Positions 1 through 7,443 are shown, counted from the stretch's first letter. The stretch is DNA of 14,672 bases from an uncultured Halomicronema sp. (GCA_937897665.1 CALCPB010000533.1:1-14672); one strand, 5' to 3'. The notes: generated from the sequence alone by a model not told the origin. Program-made: numbers and translations.

Positions 1-534
1 ATCCGTCAGCGCCTTGATCGACAGATAGACACCAGGGAAGTTAACCCCTTTGTTGTTCGACAGCACGCCGCCCACCACGACACGACAGTGCAGCTCATTC
101 TGCTCTTTGTCGATCGCTTCCACTTGCATCTCGACCTTGCCGTCGTCGAGCAAGATGGTGGCACCATTGGGCACTTCTTGGGCCAGTGGTTCGTAGGTGA
201 CCGAGCTGATGCTTTGGGTGCCCGGTAGAGCCCGACTCGTGAGCGTGAACTTATCCCCCTTATTCAGATGGATAGAGCCATCGGCAAAGCGACCGAGGCG
301 AATTTTTGGGCCCTGCAGATCTTGCAAGATTCCCACGGGCTGGTTGAGTTCAAAGGAGACTTGGCGGATCAAACGAACGCTGCGCTGGTGATCTTCGTAG
401 GTGCCATGGGAAAAATTGAGGCGGAGGGTGGTGGCACCCGCTTCGATCAGCGATCGCAAGACATCAGCATCTTGGGTAGCAGGCCCAATGGTGGCCACGA
501 TCTTGGTGCGTCGCAGAGCAGTTCGAAGTTGCAT
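1..534 (-). CDS. pyk: Pyruvate kinase, N-terminal part (cut by window edge)
   Basis: Pyruvate kinase transfers phosphate from phosphoenolpyruvate to ADP in the last step of glycolysis, in the cytoplasm. The first 178 codons are present and open to the window edge. The product starts MQLRTALRRTKIVATIGPAT and carries RLNFSHGTYEDH, with the substrate-binding Arg and the Asn/Ser/His cluster, and DLQGPKIRLG, both family hallmarks of the (beta/alpha)8 barrel. The following B domain contains LLDDGKVEM and ends in the window at LSIKALTD. The ATG at 534 is preferred because the homology begins there. An in-frame GTG at 564 lies just after an in-frame stop, and neither has a strong ribosome binding site. 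A small inverted repeat (580-584 and 590-594) falls in the leader. The gene is divergent from crtR. The family assignment is secure. Confidence 0.93.
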   Translation of the reverse strand, partial: MQLRTALRRTKIVATIGPATQDADVLRSLIEAGATTLRLNFSHGTYEDHQRSVRLIRQVSFELNQPVGILQDLQGPKIRLGRFADGSIHLNKGDKFTLTSRALPGTQSISSVTYEPLAQEVPNGATILLDDGKVEMQVEAIDKEQNELHCRVVVGGVLSNNKGVNFPGVYLSIKALTD

Positions 535-809
535 AACCGTTTCAGGGAAAATGAGCGCAGGCACGCGTCAGTTAAGAAGCCGTTCGCCAAACGGAACCAG
601 CCCATCACAACGCTTGCGTAAACCTCCGGGATAGTAGCATGTTACCCCTTGCCCGACGATGTCTAAGACGGTTACGAGAAAGTCTAAAGGGCCAATTGAG
701 CGAGCATCAGGAGATTTTTGGGCGCTCAATGAACCAAGCTGCCGGTAAAGCTGAAAGAAAACGGCAATAATCCGGCAAACTGCCCGCTCAAGCCGATAAT
801 GCAAAAGCG
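535..809. other. Intergenic region between pyk and crtR, no gene seen
   Basis: This stretch between two divergent genes has only short open frames without recognisable protein content. It holds an 8-bp inverted repeat (ATTGAGCG at 695-702, CGCTCAAT at 723-730) with a 20-nt loop, and a 5-bp hairpin at 580-594 in the pyk leader. I could not place a convincing pyk promoter. The part closest to crtR is described separately. Confidence 0.5.
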
Positions 810-876
810 CTCAGGGGCGATCGCAAGAGCTAAATGAGAAACGTCACAAAACTTTATTGTCGCCCCTGAGTGACGT
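810..876. repeat. Two adjoining inverted repeats upstream of crtR
   Basis: CTCAGGGGCGA at 810-820 is matched perfectly by its reverse complement at 860-870 (11 bp, 39-nt spacer). ACGTCAC at 841-847 is matched by GTGACGT at 870-876 (7 bp, 22-nt spacer). The two pairs share base 870 and end at the probable -10 box of crtR. A HIP1 palindrome at 817-824 overlaps the first arm. Protein binding sites or alternative DNA/RNA structures are possible. Function is inferred from position only. Confidence 0.5.
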
Positions 877-903
877 ATACTACCTGAGTCAGATTATAAG
901 GAG
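876..903 (+). promoter_or_regulatory. crtR -10 box and ribosome binding site
   Basis: TATACT at 876-881 fits a -10 box, with no clear -35 at the usual distance. AAGGAG at 898-903 is a strong Shine-Dalgarno sequence, 8 nt before the ATG at 912. That spacing excludes the TTG at 906 as the main start. CCTGAGT is repeated at 865-871 and 883-889, flanking the -10 box. Confidence 0.5.
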
Positions 904-911
904 CTTTGCGT

Positions 912-1844
912 ATGTCGGTGGCCGGTCAGCCCCTGACACTGCCCAGAACCGTTCCCTCAGACTATCTCAAAGCTGATGGCGGATTGAGTCCCAACTTATT
1001 GATGTTGCTGTTTTCGGTGGCCCTAATTGCCACTTCGACAGCCGGTTATTTTTTGTGGGGTTGGGCCAGTTGGTGTGTCTTTTGCATGAATGTGGTAGCT
1101 CTGCACCTAGCAGGGACGGTGATTCACGATGCGTCTCATAATTCTGCTCACCGCAACCGCATTGTCAATGCCGTTTTGGGCCACGCGAGTGCGCTGATTC
1201 TAGGCTTCTCTTACCCGGTCTTTACGCGCGTGCATCTACAGCATCACGCCCACGTCAATGATCCCGAAAACGATCCTGATCACTTTGTTTCCACGGGCGG
1301 GCCGCTGTGGCTCATTGCCGCTCGCTTTTTCTATCACGAGATTTATTTCTTTCAACGGCGGCTCTGGCGCCATTGGGAACTGCTGGAATGGTTTCTCGGT
1401 CGCTTAGCGGTTGGCTTGCTGGTGTTTACCGCCTGTCAGTTTGACTTCTTAGGCTATCTCTTTAACTACTGGTTTTCACCGGCCCTCGTCGTCGGCATTG
1501 CCCTGGGCCTGTTTTTTGACTACCTGCCTCATCGTCCTTTTGAAGACCGCGATCGCTGGAAAAATGCTCGCGTTTACCCCAGCGGCATTTTGAACCTGCT
1601 GATCATGGGCCAAAACTATCACCTAGTTCACCACCTCTGGCCTTCAGTGCCCTGGTATCGCTACAAGCCCACCTATGAAGTGATGAAGCCCTTGCTCGAC
1701 TCAAAGGGCTCACCCCAATCTCTGGGCATTTTGACCGGCGCTAAGGACTTCTTTGGATTTCTCTATGACGTTGTGCTGGGCATTCGGTTTCACTCTCACA
1801 AACCGTCACCGAGTTCCGAGTCGAAGAATTCGTCAAAGACATGA
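912..1844 (+). CDS. crtR: Beta-carotene hydroxylase CrtR, fatty-acid-desaturase family
   Basis: CrtR is a membrane di-iron oxygenase that hydroxylates beta-ionone rings at C-3, making zeaxanthin from beta-carotene and acting in myxoxanthophyll synthesis. The 310-residue length matches the family. Histidine boxes are visible: HDASH (72-76) with a further H80, HLQHH (108-112), an additional DYLPHRPF (His207), and YHLVHH (236-241) close to the conserved LWPSVPWYRY. Hydrophobic segments lie near residues 28-70, 86-104, 131-147 and 163-202. I chose the ATG at 912 because AAGGAG ends 8 nt before it. The neighbours are unrelated to carotenoids and the gene appears monocistronic. A desaturase of another substrate is the alternative, but the box spacing and the C-terminal motif favour CrtR. 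Confidence 0.88.
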   Translation: MSVAGQPLTLPRTVPSDYLKADGGLSPNLLMLLFSVALIATSTAGYFLWGWASWCVFCMNVVALHLAGTVIHDASHNSAHRNRIVNAVLGHASALILGFSYPVFTRVHLQHHAHVNDPENDPDHFVSTGGPLWLIAARFFYHEIYFFQRRLWRHWELLEWFLGRLAVGLLVFTACQFDFLGYLFNYWFSPALVVGIALGLFFDYLPHRPFEDRDRWKNARVYPSGILNLLIMGQNYHLVHHLWPSVPWYRYKPTYEVMKPLLDSKGSPQSLGILTGAKDFFGFLYDVVLGIRFHSHKPSPSSESKNSSKT

Positions 1845-1861
1845 CAGATGGTTCATCACTA

Positions 1862-1905
1862 CGCCAAGACTCAAAAGCTTGCATGACTTGAGAGTGGCGG
1901 CTTTT
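1862..1905 (+). terminator. Possible crtR terminator hairpin
   Basis: An imperfect stem pairs CGCCA-ACTCAA (1862-1874, with one small internal mismatch region) with TTGAG-AGTGGCG (1888-1899). A CTTTT tract follows. The T-run is short, so the call is weak, but it lies just after the crtR stop codon and nothing else terminates that transcript. Confidence 0.35.
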
Positions 1906-2010
1906 CATGCGACCTTGTCCAAAGCTACAGAAAGCTGCAATTTGATCAGGTTATTCCAGGCTGCTGAGATTGGCGTTTGATAGGGCTTTCAATTTCGAAT
2001 TCTGCTGTGG

Positions 2011-2412
2011 CTATTCTCGCTGCGAGGAAACGGAGACAGCACGATCGTCCAAGTCAGGACGTAACTGCTGCGCTTCTCGCAAATAAACATGGCAAACAGC
2101 TTCGTGCAGTACGGGCACCTGAGTGTGAATTAGCACTCGAATGCAGCGCGGTAGGCTGCCTCTCACATGCATGTGCTGCACATCAAGGAGGGGGACAGCA
2201 TCCCAACCCGGTCGCTGGCGGGCAGCAGCAGCCGGAAACAGAGCATCTAAATCTCTGGTCACCGAAAACGTCACACTGATGAGATGTTCGGGACTGAGGC
2301 GGTTGCGGGTTTCTAGAACCTCTAGAAGCTCGTGGGTGGCTGCGGCAATTTCCTCAGCATCATTATGGGAGACAGTAGTTGCTCCTCGAACTGCTTGCAT
2401 GCGCCATTCCAC
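2011..2412 (-). CDS. aroH: Chorismate mutase, monofunctional AroH type
   Basis: This enzyme converts chorismate to prephenate, the entry step to phenylalanine and tyrosine. The product has 133 residues; Bacillus subtilis AroH has 127. It shows the family pattern VRGATTV (8-14, Arg9 equivalent to B. subtilis Arg7), ISVTFSVTRDLDALFPAAAARQ (45-66), VPLLDVQ (73-79), CIRV (90-93, Arg92 equivalent to Arg90) and HVYLREAQQLRPD (108-120). I chose the GTG at 2412 because GGAGGAA lies 8 nt upstream and family proteins begin near this VEWR; the in-frame ATG at 2442 has no such site. The residue aligning with the catalytic Glu78 of B. subtilis is His80. The gene lies 114 nt downstream of sppA on the same strand and is probably co-transcribed, although their functions are unrelated. 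Confidence 0.92.
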   Translation of the reverse strand: MEWRMQAVRGATTVSHNDAEEIAAATHELLEVLETRNRLSPEHLISVTFSVTRDLDALFPAAAARQRPGWDAVPLLDVQHMHVRGSLPRCIRVLIHTQVPVLHEAVCHVYLREAQQLRPDLDDRAVSVSSQRE

Positions 2413-2418
2413 GCTAAC

Positions 2419-2425
2419 TTCCTCC
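2419..2425 (-). promoter_or_regulatory. Ribosome binding site deciding the aroH start
   Basis: On the minus strand this reads GGAGGAA, a near-perfect Shine-Dalgarno sequence 8 nt upstream of GTG 2412. It lies inside the longer frame starting at ATG 2442, which argues for the shorter protein. Confidence 0.75.
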
Positions 2426-2526
2426 AACTTTACTGACCTCATCCAAATTCACAGCCAATTGGCCTGATGCCTGAAAGCTCAGAGTCAATCCTAGCAGCCT
2501 CCTTCTAGCCCCTTGGGCAGCGATCG

Positions 2527-3378
2527 CTAGGGACGATACAGCCACAAGGGCAACCCAGACGTGCTGATTTCAAACTCTAGCCAGTTCGTCACCGTCTGTA
2601 GATTAGCGGCGGCTTCCGGAAAAATCTGTGACCAGACAGACTGATTACGACCGGGCACAAAGCGTTGAATGCCGGTCTTTTTAGGCTCAATTTTTAAGAC
2701 TTCGGCCTCTTCTGGATCGAGGTCTGCCAGTTCTGCAGCCCAGCGCCGGGCATCCTCTTCAGTGCCTAACCGGTCCACGACACCGAGCGTCAGCGCCTGT
2801 TCGCCGGTAAAAATGCGACCATCGGCGAAGCTCCGGACTGTTTCTTCAGTGAGGCCACGGGCGTTAGCAACAGTTTTCACAAACTGGCCATAGCTAACGG
2901 CAATGAGTTCTTGCAAGATAGTTTGCTCAGCCTCGGTCAGCTCGCGATCAAAGGCCAAAATGTCTTTATAGGGGCCAGACTTAATAACTTTGAACGAAAC
3001 CCCCACGCGATCGAGCAGTTGTTCCAAATTATTGCCGCGCAAAATGACGCCAATGCTGCCCGTGATCGTGCCGGGATTAGAAACAATGTGCTGTGCTCCC
3101 ATGGCAATATAGACCCCACCCGAGGCAGAAATATTACCAAAGCTCGCTACGACAGGAATTTTTTTATCTTGCAGTCGCAGTAGAGCGTTGTAGATTTCTT
3201 GTGAGTCGCCCACAGTGCCACCGGGACTGTCAATCCGCAACAGCAGCGCCGGAAACTTTCTCTCCACCACTTCATCGAGAGCTTCTAAGACGTTTTTACG
3301 GGTTGCTCCCGCGATCGCGCCGGTAACTTCGATACGGGCAATCGATTTTTGGGCGCGAGATTTAAAAGGCCAAATCAT
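2527..3378 (-). CDS. sppA: Signal peptide peptidase SppA-like serine protease (S49 family)
   Basis: S49 proteases cleave residual signal peptides or membrane peptides. This 283-residue short form has a single protease domain rather than the doubled form of E. coli. LLLRIDSPGGTV (46-57) and SASGGVYIA (84-92) are the family core; Ser86 should be the nucleophile and Lys138 in KSGPYKD the general base. VSNPGTITGSIGVI (99-112) and the DGRIFTGEQALTLGVVD segment towards the C-terminus are also typical. No signal peptide or strong N-terminal membrane helix is evident (start MIWPFKSRAQ), so it may act from the cytoplasmic or stromal face, with a hydrophobic C-terminus as a possible membrane contact. 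No good ribosome binding site precedes the ATG. It is followed by aroH on the same strand. Confidence 0.88.
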   Translation of the reverse strand: MIWPFKSRAQKSIARIEVTGAIAGATRKNVLEALDEVVERKFPALLLRIDSPGGTVGDSQEIYNALLRLQDKKIPVVASFGNISASGGVYIAMGAQHIVSNPGTITGSIGVILRGNNLEQLLDRVGVSFKVIKSGPYKDILAFDRELTEAEQTILQELIAVSYGQFVKTVANARGLTEETVRSFADGRIFTGEQALTLGVVDRLGTEEDARRWAAELADLDPEEAEVLKIEPKKTGIQRFVPGRNQSVWSQIFPEAAANLQTVTNWLEFEISTSGLPLWLYRP

Positions 3379-3594
3379 AAACGAAGCTTACTGAGTAAAA
3401 CGAGGCCTCTGGCCGCCGCACAGTTGAGACCCGAGTCTACATGGCTGCCGATTACCAGAGTGTAAGGCTCATTGTACTCTGACAGCTGAGGCAGCGGCAC
3501 TGGCAGATCACCGCCGCCGCCGCTAGCTAGGGACTTCAAGTTTCTTTATATTGAAATAACTAACGTTTAATCTGAGCGATCGCCCCCTTGTTGC

Positions 3595-4623
3595 ATGGAC
3601 TCAAATTTGCCCGTCCGCTCACCGCTGCTGCGATTACCGCTGATGATTGCGCCGTTCTTCCTCTGGGGCACGGCCTTGGTGGCGATGATGGGAGTGATTC
3701 CAGATACTGCGCCCTTTTTTCTGGCGACGATGCGCCTACTGCCCGCCGGTGTGATCGTGCTGGTGGCGGCGATCGCTATGCGACGCAGCTTTCAGGTAAC
3801 CGCCCGAGGCTGGTTGTGGATTGGCCTATTTGCGTTAGTCGATGGGGCCTTGTTTCAAGGATTTTTAGCCCAGGGATTGGTGCGCACAGGGGCTGGTCTC
3901 GGTTCTGTCATGATTGACTCGCAACCGCTCGCGGTGGCGCTGCTCGCCCGGTGGCTCTTCCACGAGCAGGTGGGGCCACTGGGCTGGCTCGGTTTGAGCG
4001 TCGGGCTGCTCGGCATCAGCCTGTTGGGCCTGCCCGACGAATGGTTGATTAGCGTCTTTCAATGCAACTTCACGCTGACGGAAATTCCTGCAGACTGGTT
4101 AGCGCTGCTGCGACTGCTGTTTGACCAAGGTGAGTGGCTGATGCTGATGGCGGCCCTGTCGATGGCAGTGGGCACGGTCTTGATTCGATACGTCGCTAAA
4201 CATGCCGACCCGGTGGTAGCCACCGGCTGGCACATGATTTTGGGGGGTCTGCCCCTGGCAGTGCTCTCAGCCGTGAATGAAACGCAGCCCTGGGCCAACA
4301 TTGGGCTGTCAGGCTGGGGCGCGATCGCCTACGCCACGATACTGGGCAGCGCCTTAGCCTACGGCATCTTTTTCTACCTGGCCTCTGAGGGCAACCTCAC
4401 CAGCCTAAGCGCTCTCACCTTTTTGACACCAGTCTTTGCGCTCCTCTTTGGCAATCTATTTTTAGGTGAGGTGCTGAGTCCGATTCAAACGGGTGGTGTC
4501 GCTCTCACCATTGTCAGCATTTATTTGATCAATCAGCGCGAAGTGCTGACCACAGCTTTAACCCGGCAGTTTCGCGCAGACCAAGTTTCAACCGTAGACT
4601 CCAAGCCTGACTCGCTGACTTAG
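3595..4623 (+). CDS. EamA/DMT-superfamily permease
   Basis: The 342-residue integral membrane protein has the two-fold EamA (drug/metabolite transporter) layout: about five helices in residues 14-146 and five in 181-313. A non-repeated linker (about 147-180, including two cysteine-free loops and Cys157) separates the halves. The first half contains PFFLWGTALVAM and the typical ATMRLLPAGV; the second has ALSALTFLTPVFALLFG and GEVLS before the final helix, a well-known EamA signature. Such proteins export amino acids, nucleosides or other small metabolites. The substrate cannot be read from sequence. The charged tail after residue 313 should be cytoplasmic. No Shine-Dalgarno sequence is seen before ATG 3595. 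It stands alone, divergent from sppA. Confidence 0.85.
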   Translation: MDSNLPVRSPLLRLPLMIAPFFLWGTALVAMMGVIPDTAPFFLATMRLLPAGVIVLVAAIAMRRSFQVTARGWLWIGLFALVDGALFQGFLAQGLVRTGAGLGSVMIDSQPLAVALLARWLFHEQVGPLGWLGLSVGLLGISLLGLPDEWLISVFQCNFTLTEIPADWLALLRLLFDQGEWLMLMAALSMAVGTVLIRYVAKHADPVVATGWHMILGGLPLAVLSAVNETQPWANIGLSGWGAIAYATILGSALAYGIFFYLASEGNLTSLSALTFLTPVFALLFGNLFLGEVLSPIQTGGVALTIVSIYLINQREVLTTALTRQFRADQVSTVDSKPDSLT

Positions 4624-4637
4624 CGATGAGGCGCTAA
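4620..4637 (+). terminator. Short hairpin at the end of the EamA gene
   Basis: TTAGCG (4620-4625) and CGCTAA (4632-4637) form a perfect 6-bp stem with a 6-nt loop that spans the stop codon. No T-run follows directly, so a role in termination is uncertain. Confidence 0.3.
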
Positions 4638-4747
4638 ACGATGTTTGATTAAGCGAATTCACCTATTTGTGGATAGTCTCCCTATGCTTGTCGCCCCTTA
4701 ATCTGAGGCTGCTTCGCCAAGGCCTAGCCGCAAATTTTGCCTCTCAG

Positions 4748-4784
4748 CTGCTCAGTATCCTGGCATTTGCCGTTATCTGAGCAG
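4748..4784. repeat. Inverted repeat between convergent genes
   Basis: CTGCTCAG (4748-4755) is repeated in inverse as CTGAGCAG (4777-4784), a perfect 8-bp pair with a 21-nt loop. It lies between the convergent EamA and META-domain genes, where a shared terminator would be expected. The loop is long and no T-run follows, so this may only be an mRNA 3' structure. Confidence 0.35.
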
Positions 4785-4820
4785 GCCACTGATGGGACAA
4801 CGATGTTGCCGCAGTCATCA

Positions 4821-5654
4821 TCACATCGCAGGCAAAAACTGGGCAATGGTAACGCCTGCAGCATTTTTCAAATCTAATTGGTCAGGAGATAGGGCATAGG
4901 TCGCGACCGCCGGCAGCATCGCGAGAAAGGCCGCTTCTTGCTGCATGACGCCATCCGGTTGACCACAGAGGCGGCGAGTGCTGGCAGCCATCCCAACCGT
5001 GAGGGCGTGATCAGTTTGTTCGTAGGTCGCCTGATAGGTGTTGCAGCCAGCCGAGCCGGTGAGCCCCGTCTCGGGATTGAAGGTAGCGGTGATTTGAGTA
5101 TCGGCCAGCGGCGTCACGAGACCACGACCATTGTGGTAAGCCACCAGCGTCCATTCGGTCTGGGTGAACTCAGCCGCTGGTGTGAAGAGCGTGAAGAGCG
5201 GGGTGCCTGCCTCATCCAACAAAACCAGCTGATTCGCTGACTGGGTATAAGTGGTGATTTGCGGTAAGCCTGACAAAATGGCCGCCTCTTGTTGCATCAG
5301 GGCTTCAGGACATCCCATCAAGGTGTTGCCACCACTGCTGACGGAGAGACTGTCACCAGTCAACTCATAGTCACTAAAAAATCGGTTGCAGCCAGTGGAG
5401 CCTGACAAGCGTCCGGCTTGAAATTCCAAGGTGGCTGGGCGATCGCCCACAACTTCTACCAGGGTGCCGTCAGCAGCCTGATAGCTCACAAATTGCCAAG
5501 GTTGCTCTAGGGGATGCGACATAAGGGTTTCTTCAATGGGAGCAGACGCCTCGATATCAGCCGAGGAGGATTCAGCGATCGCGCTCGATGCACCGCCGAG
5601 CCAACCGGCGATCGCGAGTGTGGCACCGAGCCAATGGGGCAATGCTTTGTTCAA
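4821..5654 (-). CDS. Secreted protein with two META (DUF306, HslJ-like) domains
   Basis: META domains occur in the heat-inducible lipoprotein HslJ and in secreted proteins; their biochemical role is not established. The 277-residue product has a signal peptide (LGATLAIAGWLGGASSAIA, likely cleavage after Ala27). A first META domain follows at about 50-157 with GSTGCNRF and MGCPEAL, then a second at about 165-274 with GSAGCNTY and RRLCGQPDGVMQQEAAFL. Each domain has the paired cysteines (89/115 and 204/230), which may form disulfides in the periplasm. There is no lipobox cysteine, so it should be soluble. The start is TTG 5654: GGAGG at 5663-5667 lies 8 nt upstream, and the signal peptide begins there. 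The gene stands alone on the minus strand. Confidence 0.85.
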   Translation of the reverse strand: MNKALPHWLGATLAIAGWLGGASSAIAESSSADIEASAPIEETLMSHPLEQPWQFVSYQAADGTLVEVVGDRPATLEFQAGRLSGSTGCNRFFSDYELTGDSLSVSSGGNTLMGCPEALMQQEAAILSGLPQITTYTQSANQLVLLDEAGTPLFTLFTPAAEFTQTEWTLVAYHNGRGLVTPLADTQITATFNPETGLTGSAGCNTYQATYEQTDHALTVGMAASTRRLCGQPDGVMQQEAAFLAMLPAVATYALSPDQLDLKNAAGVTIAQFLPAM

Positions 5655-5662
5655 GTGTGTTG

Positions 5663-5667
5663 CCTCC
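5663..5667 (-). promoter_or_regulatory. Ribosome binding site supporting a TTG start
   Basis: GGAGG on the minus strand, 8 nt upstream of TTG 5654, supports translation of the META-domain gene from this unusual start codon. No in-frame ATG lies nearby upstream. Confidence 0.7.
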
Positions 5668-6065
5668 GGGCCATGTAAATGTAATGAGTTAATGAGATGT
5701 CAGACGGGTTGGCCTGAGTGACCTCCGACTTTTGATACTAAGGACTCTTGATTTACCGATGAGGCAGGTTACTAAAATCGATACCGGCACTGACAACATG
5801 CCAATTACCTAAGGCTGTGGCCAGTTAGCAGCTAAATGTCTGCACGGCAAAGATTTCAGCCTCTGATTTTATTGTGGAAGGGACGCGATAATACCTGTTC
5901 TATGGGGGGGTGATACTGACCTAATGATTTGCCCTAGCTTGCTGTTTTGTTGGGACGTGCCCCAGCCCTGATCGATAAAGCAACCACGCATAGACTCGCA
6001 GCAGAGGCTTTACCAAAGGGAGGGGCATCTTCTATGCTCACAGGGATAGAATCACCCAAGGCAAC
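5668..6065. other. Intergenic region between divergent META and PsiE genes
   Basis: I see no gene in these roughly 400 bases. Two points stand out. TAATGAG is repeated in tandem at 5682-5688 and 5690-5696 (8-bp period) in the leader of the META gene. A run of seven G occurs at 5904-5910. Both promoters must lie here. On the plus strand, GATAAT near 5887 and TAGAAT near 6048 resemble -10 boxes but lack matching -35 boxes. AAGG at 6058-6061 is the only ribosome-binding candidate for the downstream ATG. Confidence 0.4.
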
Positions 6066-6527
6066 ATGGCGCGCCCCCGCAGGTTTCCATTAAGCAGCTT
6101 GGCTCACAATCTGAAAGATGACGTCTTTCTGAAACGGTTGGGGCAGGTCGAGAGCATGGTGTCCAAAATTCTCTCGATCGCAATGGTGGTTGTCATTCTG
6201 GTAACCACCTTAGATTTAGCCCTGGTACTCTATCGATCGCTTTTCGTTTCAGACGATATTGGGTTCTTTAAGACCACCCTGACAGATATTTTTGGTCTCT
6301 TTTTGAGCGTGCTGATCGCGCTAGAAATTTTAGAGAACATTACTGCCTACATTCGTAAACACGTTGTGCAGGTGGAACTCGTCATTGCCACCGCATTAAC
6401 TGCCGTCGGGCGCAAGCTCATAATTCTTGATTTAGAAAAGGTCCCCGGTGTCAGTCTCATCGGCCTAGCGATCGCGATATTCGCCTTATCGGTCAGCTAT
6501 CTCATCGTGCGAACGGTTCACCGCTAA
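6066..6527 (+). CDS. PsiE-family small membrane protein
   Basis: The 153-residue protein has a basic, soluble N-terminus (residues 1-33) and four predicted membrane helices at about 34-56, 73-92, 100-121 and 130-150. The segments LEILENITAYIRKHVVQVELVIATALTAVGRKLIILD (86-122) match the PsiE family (phosphate-starvation-inducible protein E) as I know it. The name comes from E. coli; the biochemical function is unknown. Many cyanobacteria carry such proteins without proven phosphate control, and I see no clear Pho box upstream. The ATG at 6066 follows a weak AAGG. It is probably transcribed alone, since 226 nt separate it from the next gene. Confidence 0.8.
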   Translation: MARPRRFPLSSLAHNLKDDVFLKRLGQVESMVSKILSIAMVVVILVTTLDLALVLYRSLFVSDDIGFFKTTLTDIFGLFLSVLIALEILENITAYIRKHVVQVELVIATALTAVGRKLIILDLEKVPGVSLIGLAIAIFALSVSYLIVRTVHR

Positions 6528-6583
6528 ACAAAACGACTGAATTGCTTAATCTATTGCCAGGAACTTTAATCGGTTAGCGACTT

Positions 6584-6673
6584 CATGTCATCTGCCGATA
6601 CGCATTTCATCCCTAGGGAATTTTGTGAAGCGGGCACAAGGACGGTGATTCCATGACATGGGGTCATGACATG
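6584..6673. repeat. Three copies of an ATGACAT element upstream of the FAS1 gene
   Basis: CATGACATG occurs at 6652-6660 and again at 6665-6673, a direct repeat with 13-bp spacing. The inverse, CATGTCAT, is at 6584-6591. The first pair also forms an inverted repeat, CATGAC (6652-6657) with GTCATG (6663-6668). The cluster is 80-170 bp upstream of the FAS1 start and may bind a regulator. The evidence is positional only. Confidence 0.4.
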
Positions 6674-6753
6674 ACGGGAGCCCCTAGCCAGAGCATCCCG
6701 TTGCCAGTAAGATTAAACCGACCTTAAGTTACACAACTTTACGTAAGGATTTT

Positions 6754-7443
6754 ATGAACACTCAACTTTTTTCTGTTAAGGCTTTGGCTTTAGCCAGCGT
6801 TCTGAGTCTCGGGGTCACGCTACCGGCCATCGCTGATAACCACGCCGCCACGGATGCGGTTGAGGGGGAAGCGATGGAAGCAGTTGAAGGAACGGCACAA
6901 GGGGTGGGTGATATCGTCGACGTGGCAAGTTCAGTCGAGGACTTTAGCACTTTAGTCGCTGCAGTTGAGGCGGCTGGGTTGGTTGATGCCCTCAAAAGTG
7001 AAGGCCCTTTTACTGTATTAGCCCCCACCAACGATGCCTTTGCGGCTCTGCCTGATGGTGTGCTCGATGCCCTACTGCTGCCCGAAAACGAAGACTTGCT
7101 CACCGAAATCCTCACCTATCACGTGATTCCGGGTGAAGTGCCATCTACCGACATTACCACCGGCCCCGTCCCCACCTTAAACGGTGACGACGTCATGGTG
7201 ACCGCTGATAATGACATGATTATGGCTGATGACGCCATGGTGGTCGCAGCTGATGTGCCTGCCAGCAACGGCGTGATTCACGTGCTGGATGCCGTATTGG
7301 TGCCGGATGATGTGGCTGAGGAACTAGGCGCACGTCTAGCGGCAGCGGAAGAAGTCGAAGAACCCGCTCCAGCCGAACCCGCTCCGGCTGAGCCCGCTCC
7401 GGCTGAGCCCGCTCCAGCTGAGCCCGTTCGCGGTCTTTGGTAA
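6754..7443 (+). CDS. Secreted fasciclin (FAS1) domain protein
   Basis: The 229-residue protein starts with a signal peptide (about 1-27, ending TLPAIA). An acidic linker follows (28-52), then one FAS1 domain at about 53-184: the H1-type motif FTVLAPTNDAF (86-96), the conserved TYHVIPGE (121-128) and the H2-type NGVIHVLDAVLVP (172-184). FAS1 domains mediate adhesion in many organisms; in cyanobacteria, secreted single-domain forms are common and little characterised. The C-terminal tail has four EPAPA repeats and a short PVRGLW end, perhaps a wall-spanning or flexible spacer. AAGGA at 6745-6749 supports the ATG. It is only 35 nt from the following L,D-transpeptidase gene, so a shared transcript is likely and an envelope role is plausible. 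Confidence 0.9.
   Translation: MNTQLFSVKALALASVLSLGVTLPAIADNHAATDAVEGEAMEAVEGTAQGVGDIVDVASSVEDFSTLVAAVEAAGLVDALKSEGPFTVLAPTNDAFAALPDGVLDALLLPENEDLLTEILTYHVIPGEVPSTDITTGPVPTLNGDDVMVTADNDMIMADDAMVVAADVPASNGVIHVLDAVLVPDDVAEELGARLAAAEEVEEPAPAEPAPAEPAPAEPAPAEPVRGLW
7360..7425 (+). repeat. 15-bp tandem repeat coding EPAPA
   Basis: Four consecutive 15-bp units (7360-7374, 7375-7389, 7390-7404, 7405-7419), each coding Glu-Pro-Ala-Pro-Ala, are followed by a partial fifth. The units differ only at a few third codon positions. Such an array can change copy number by slippage, altering the tail length of the FAS1 protein. Confidence 0.85.

Noticed and set aside
568..804. Minus-strand open frame of 78 codons between pyk and crtR
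   Set aside because: No recognisable domain, no ribosome binding site, and it covers the pyk leader. Its composition looks like chance.
6712..6741. Possible Pho box (TTAA at 6713 and 6724, 11-bp period) upstream of the FAS1 gene
   Set aside because: The octamers match the cyanobacterial consensus poorly (three mismatches in the first, two in the second, none convincing in the third), and the PsiE-family gene is upstream of it, not downstream.
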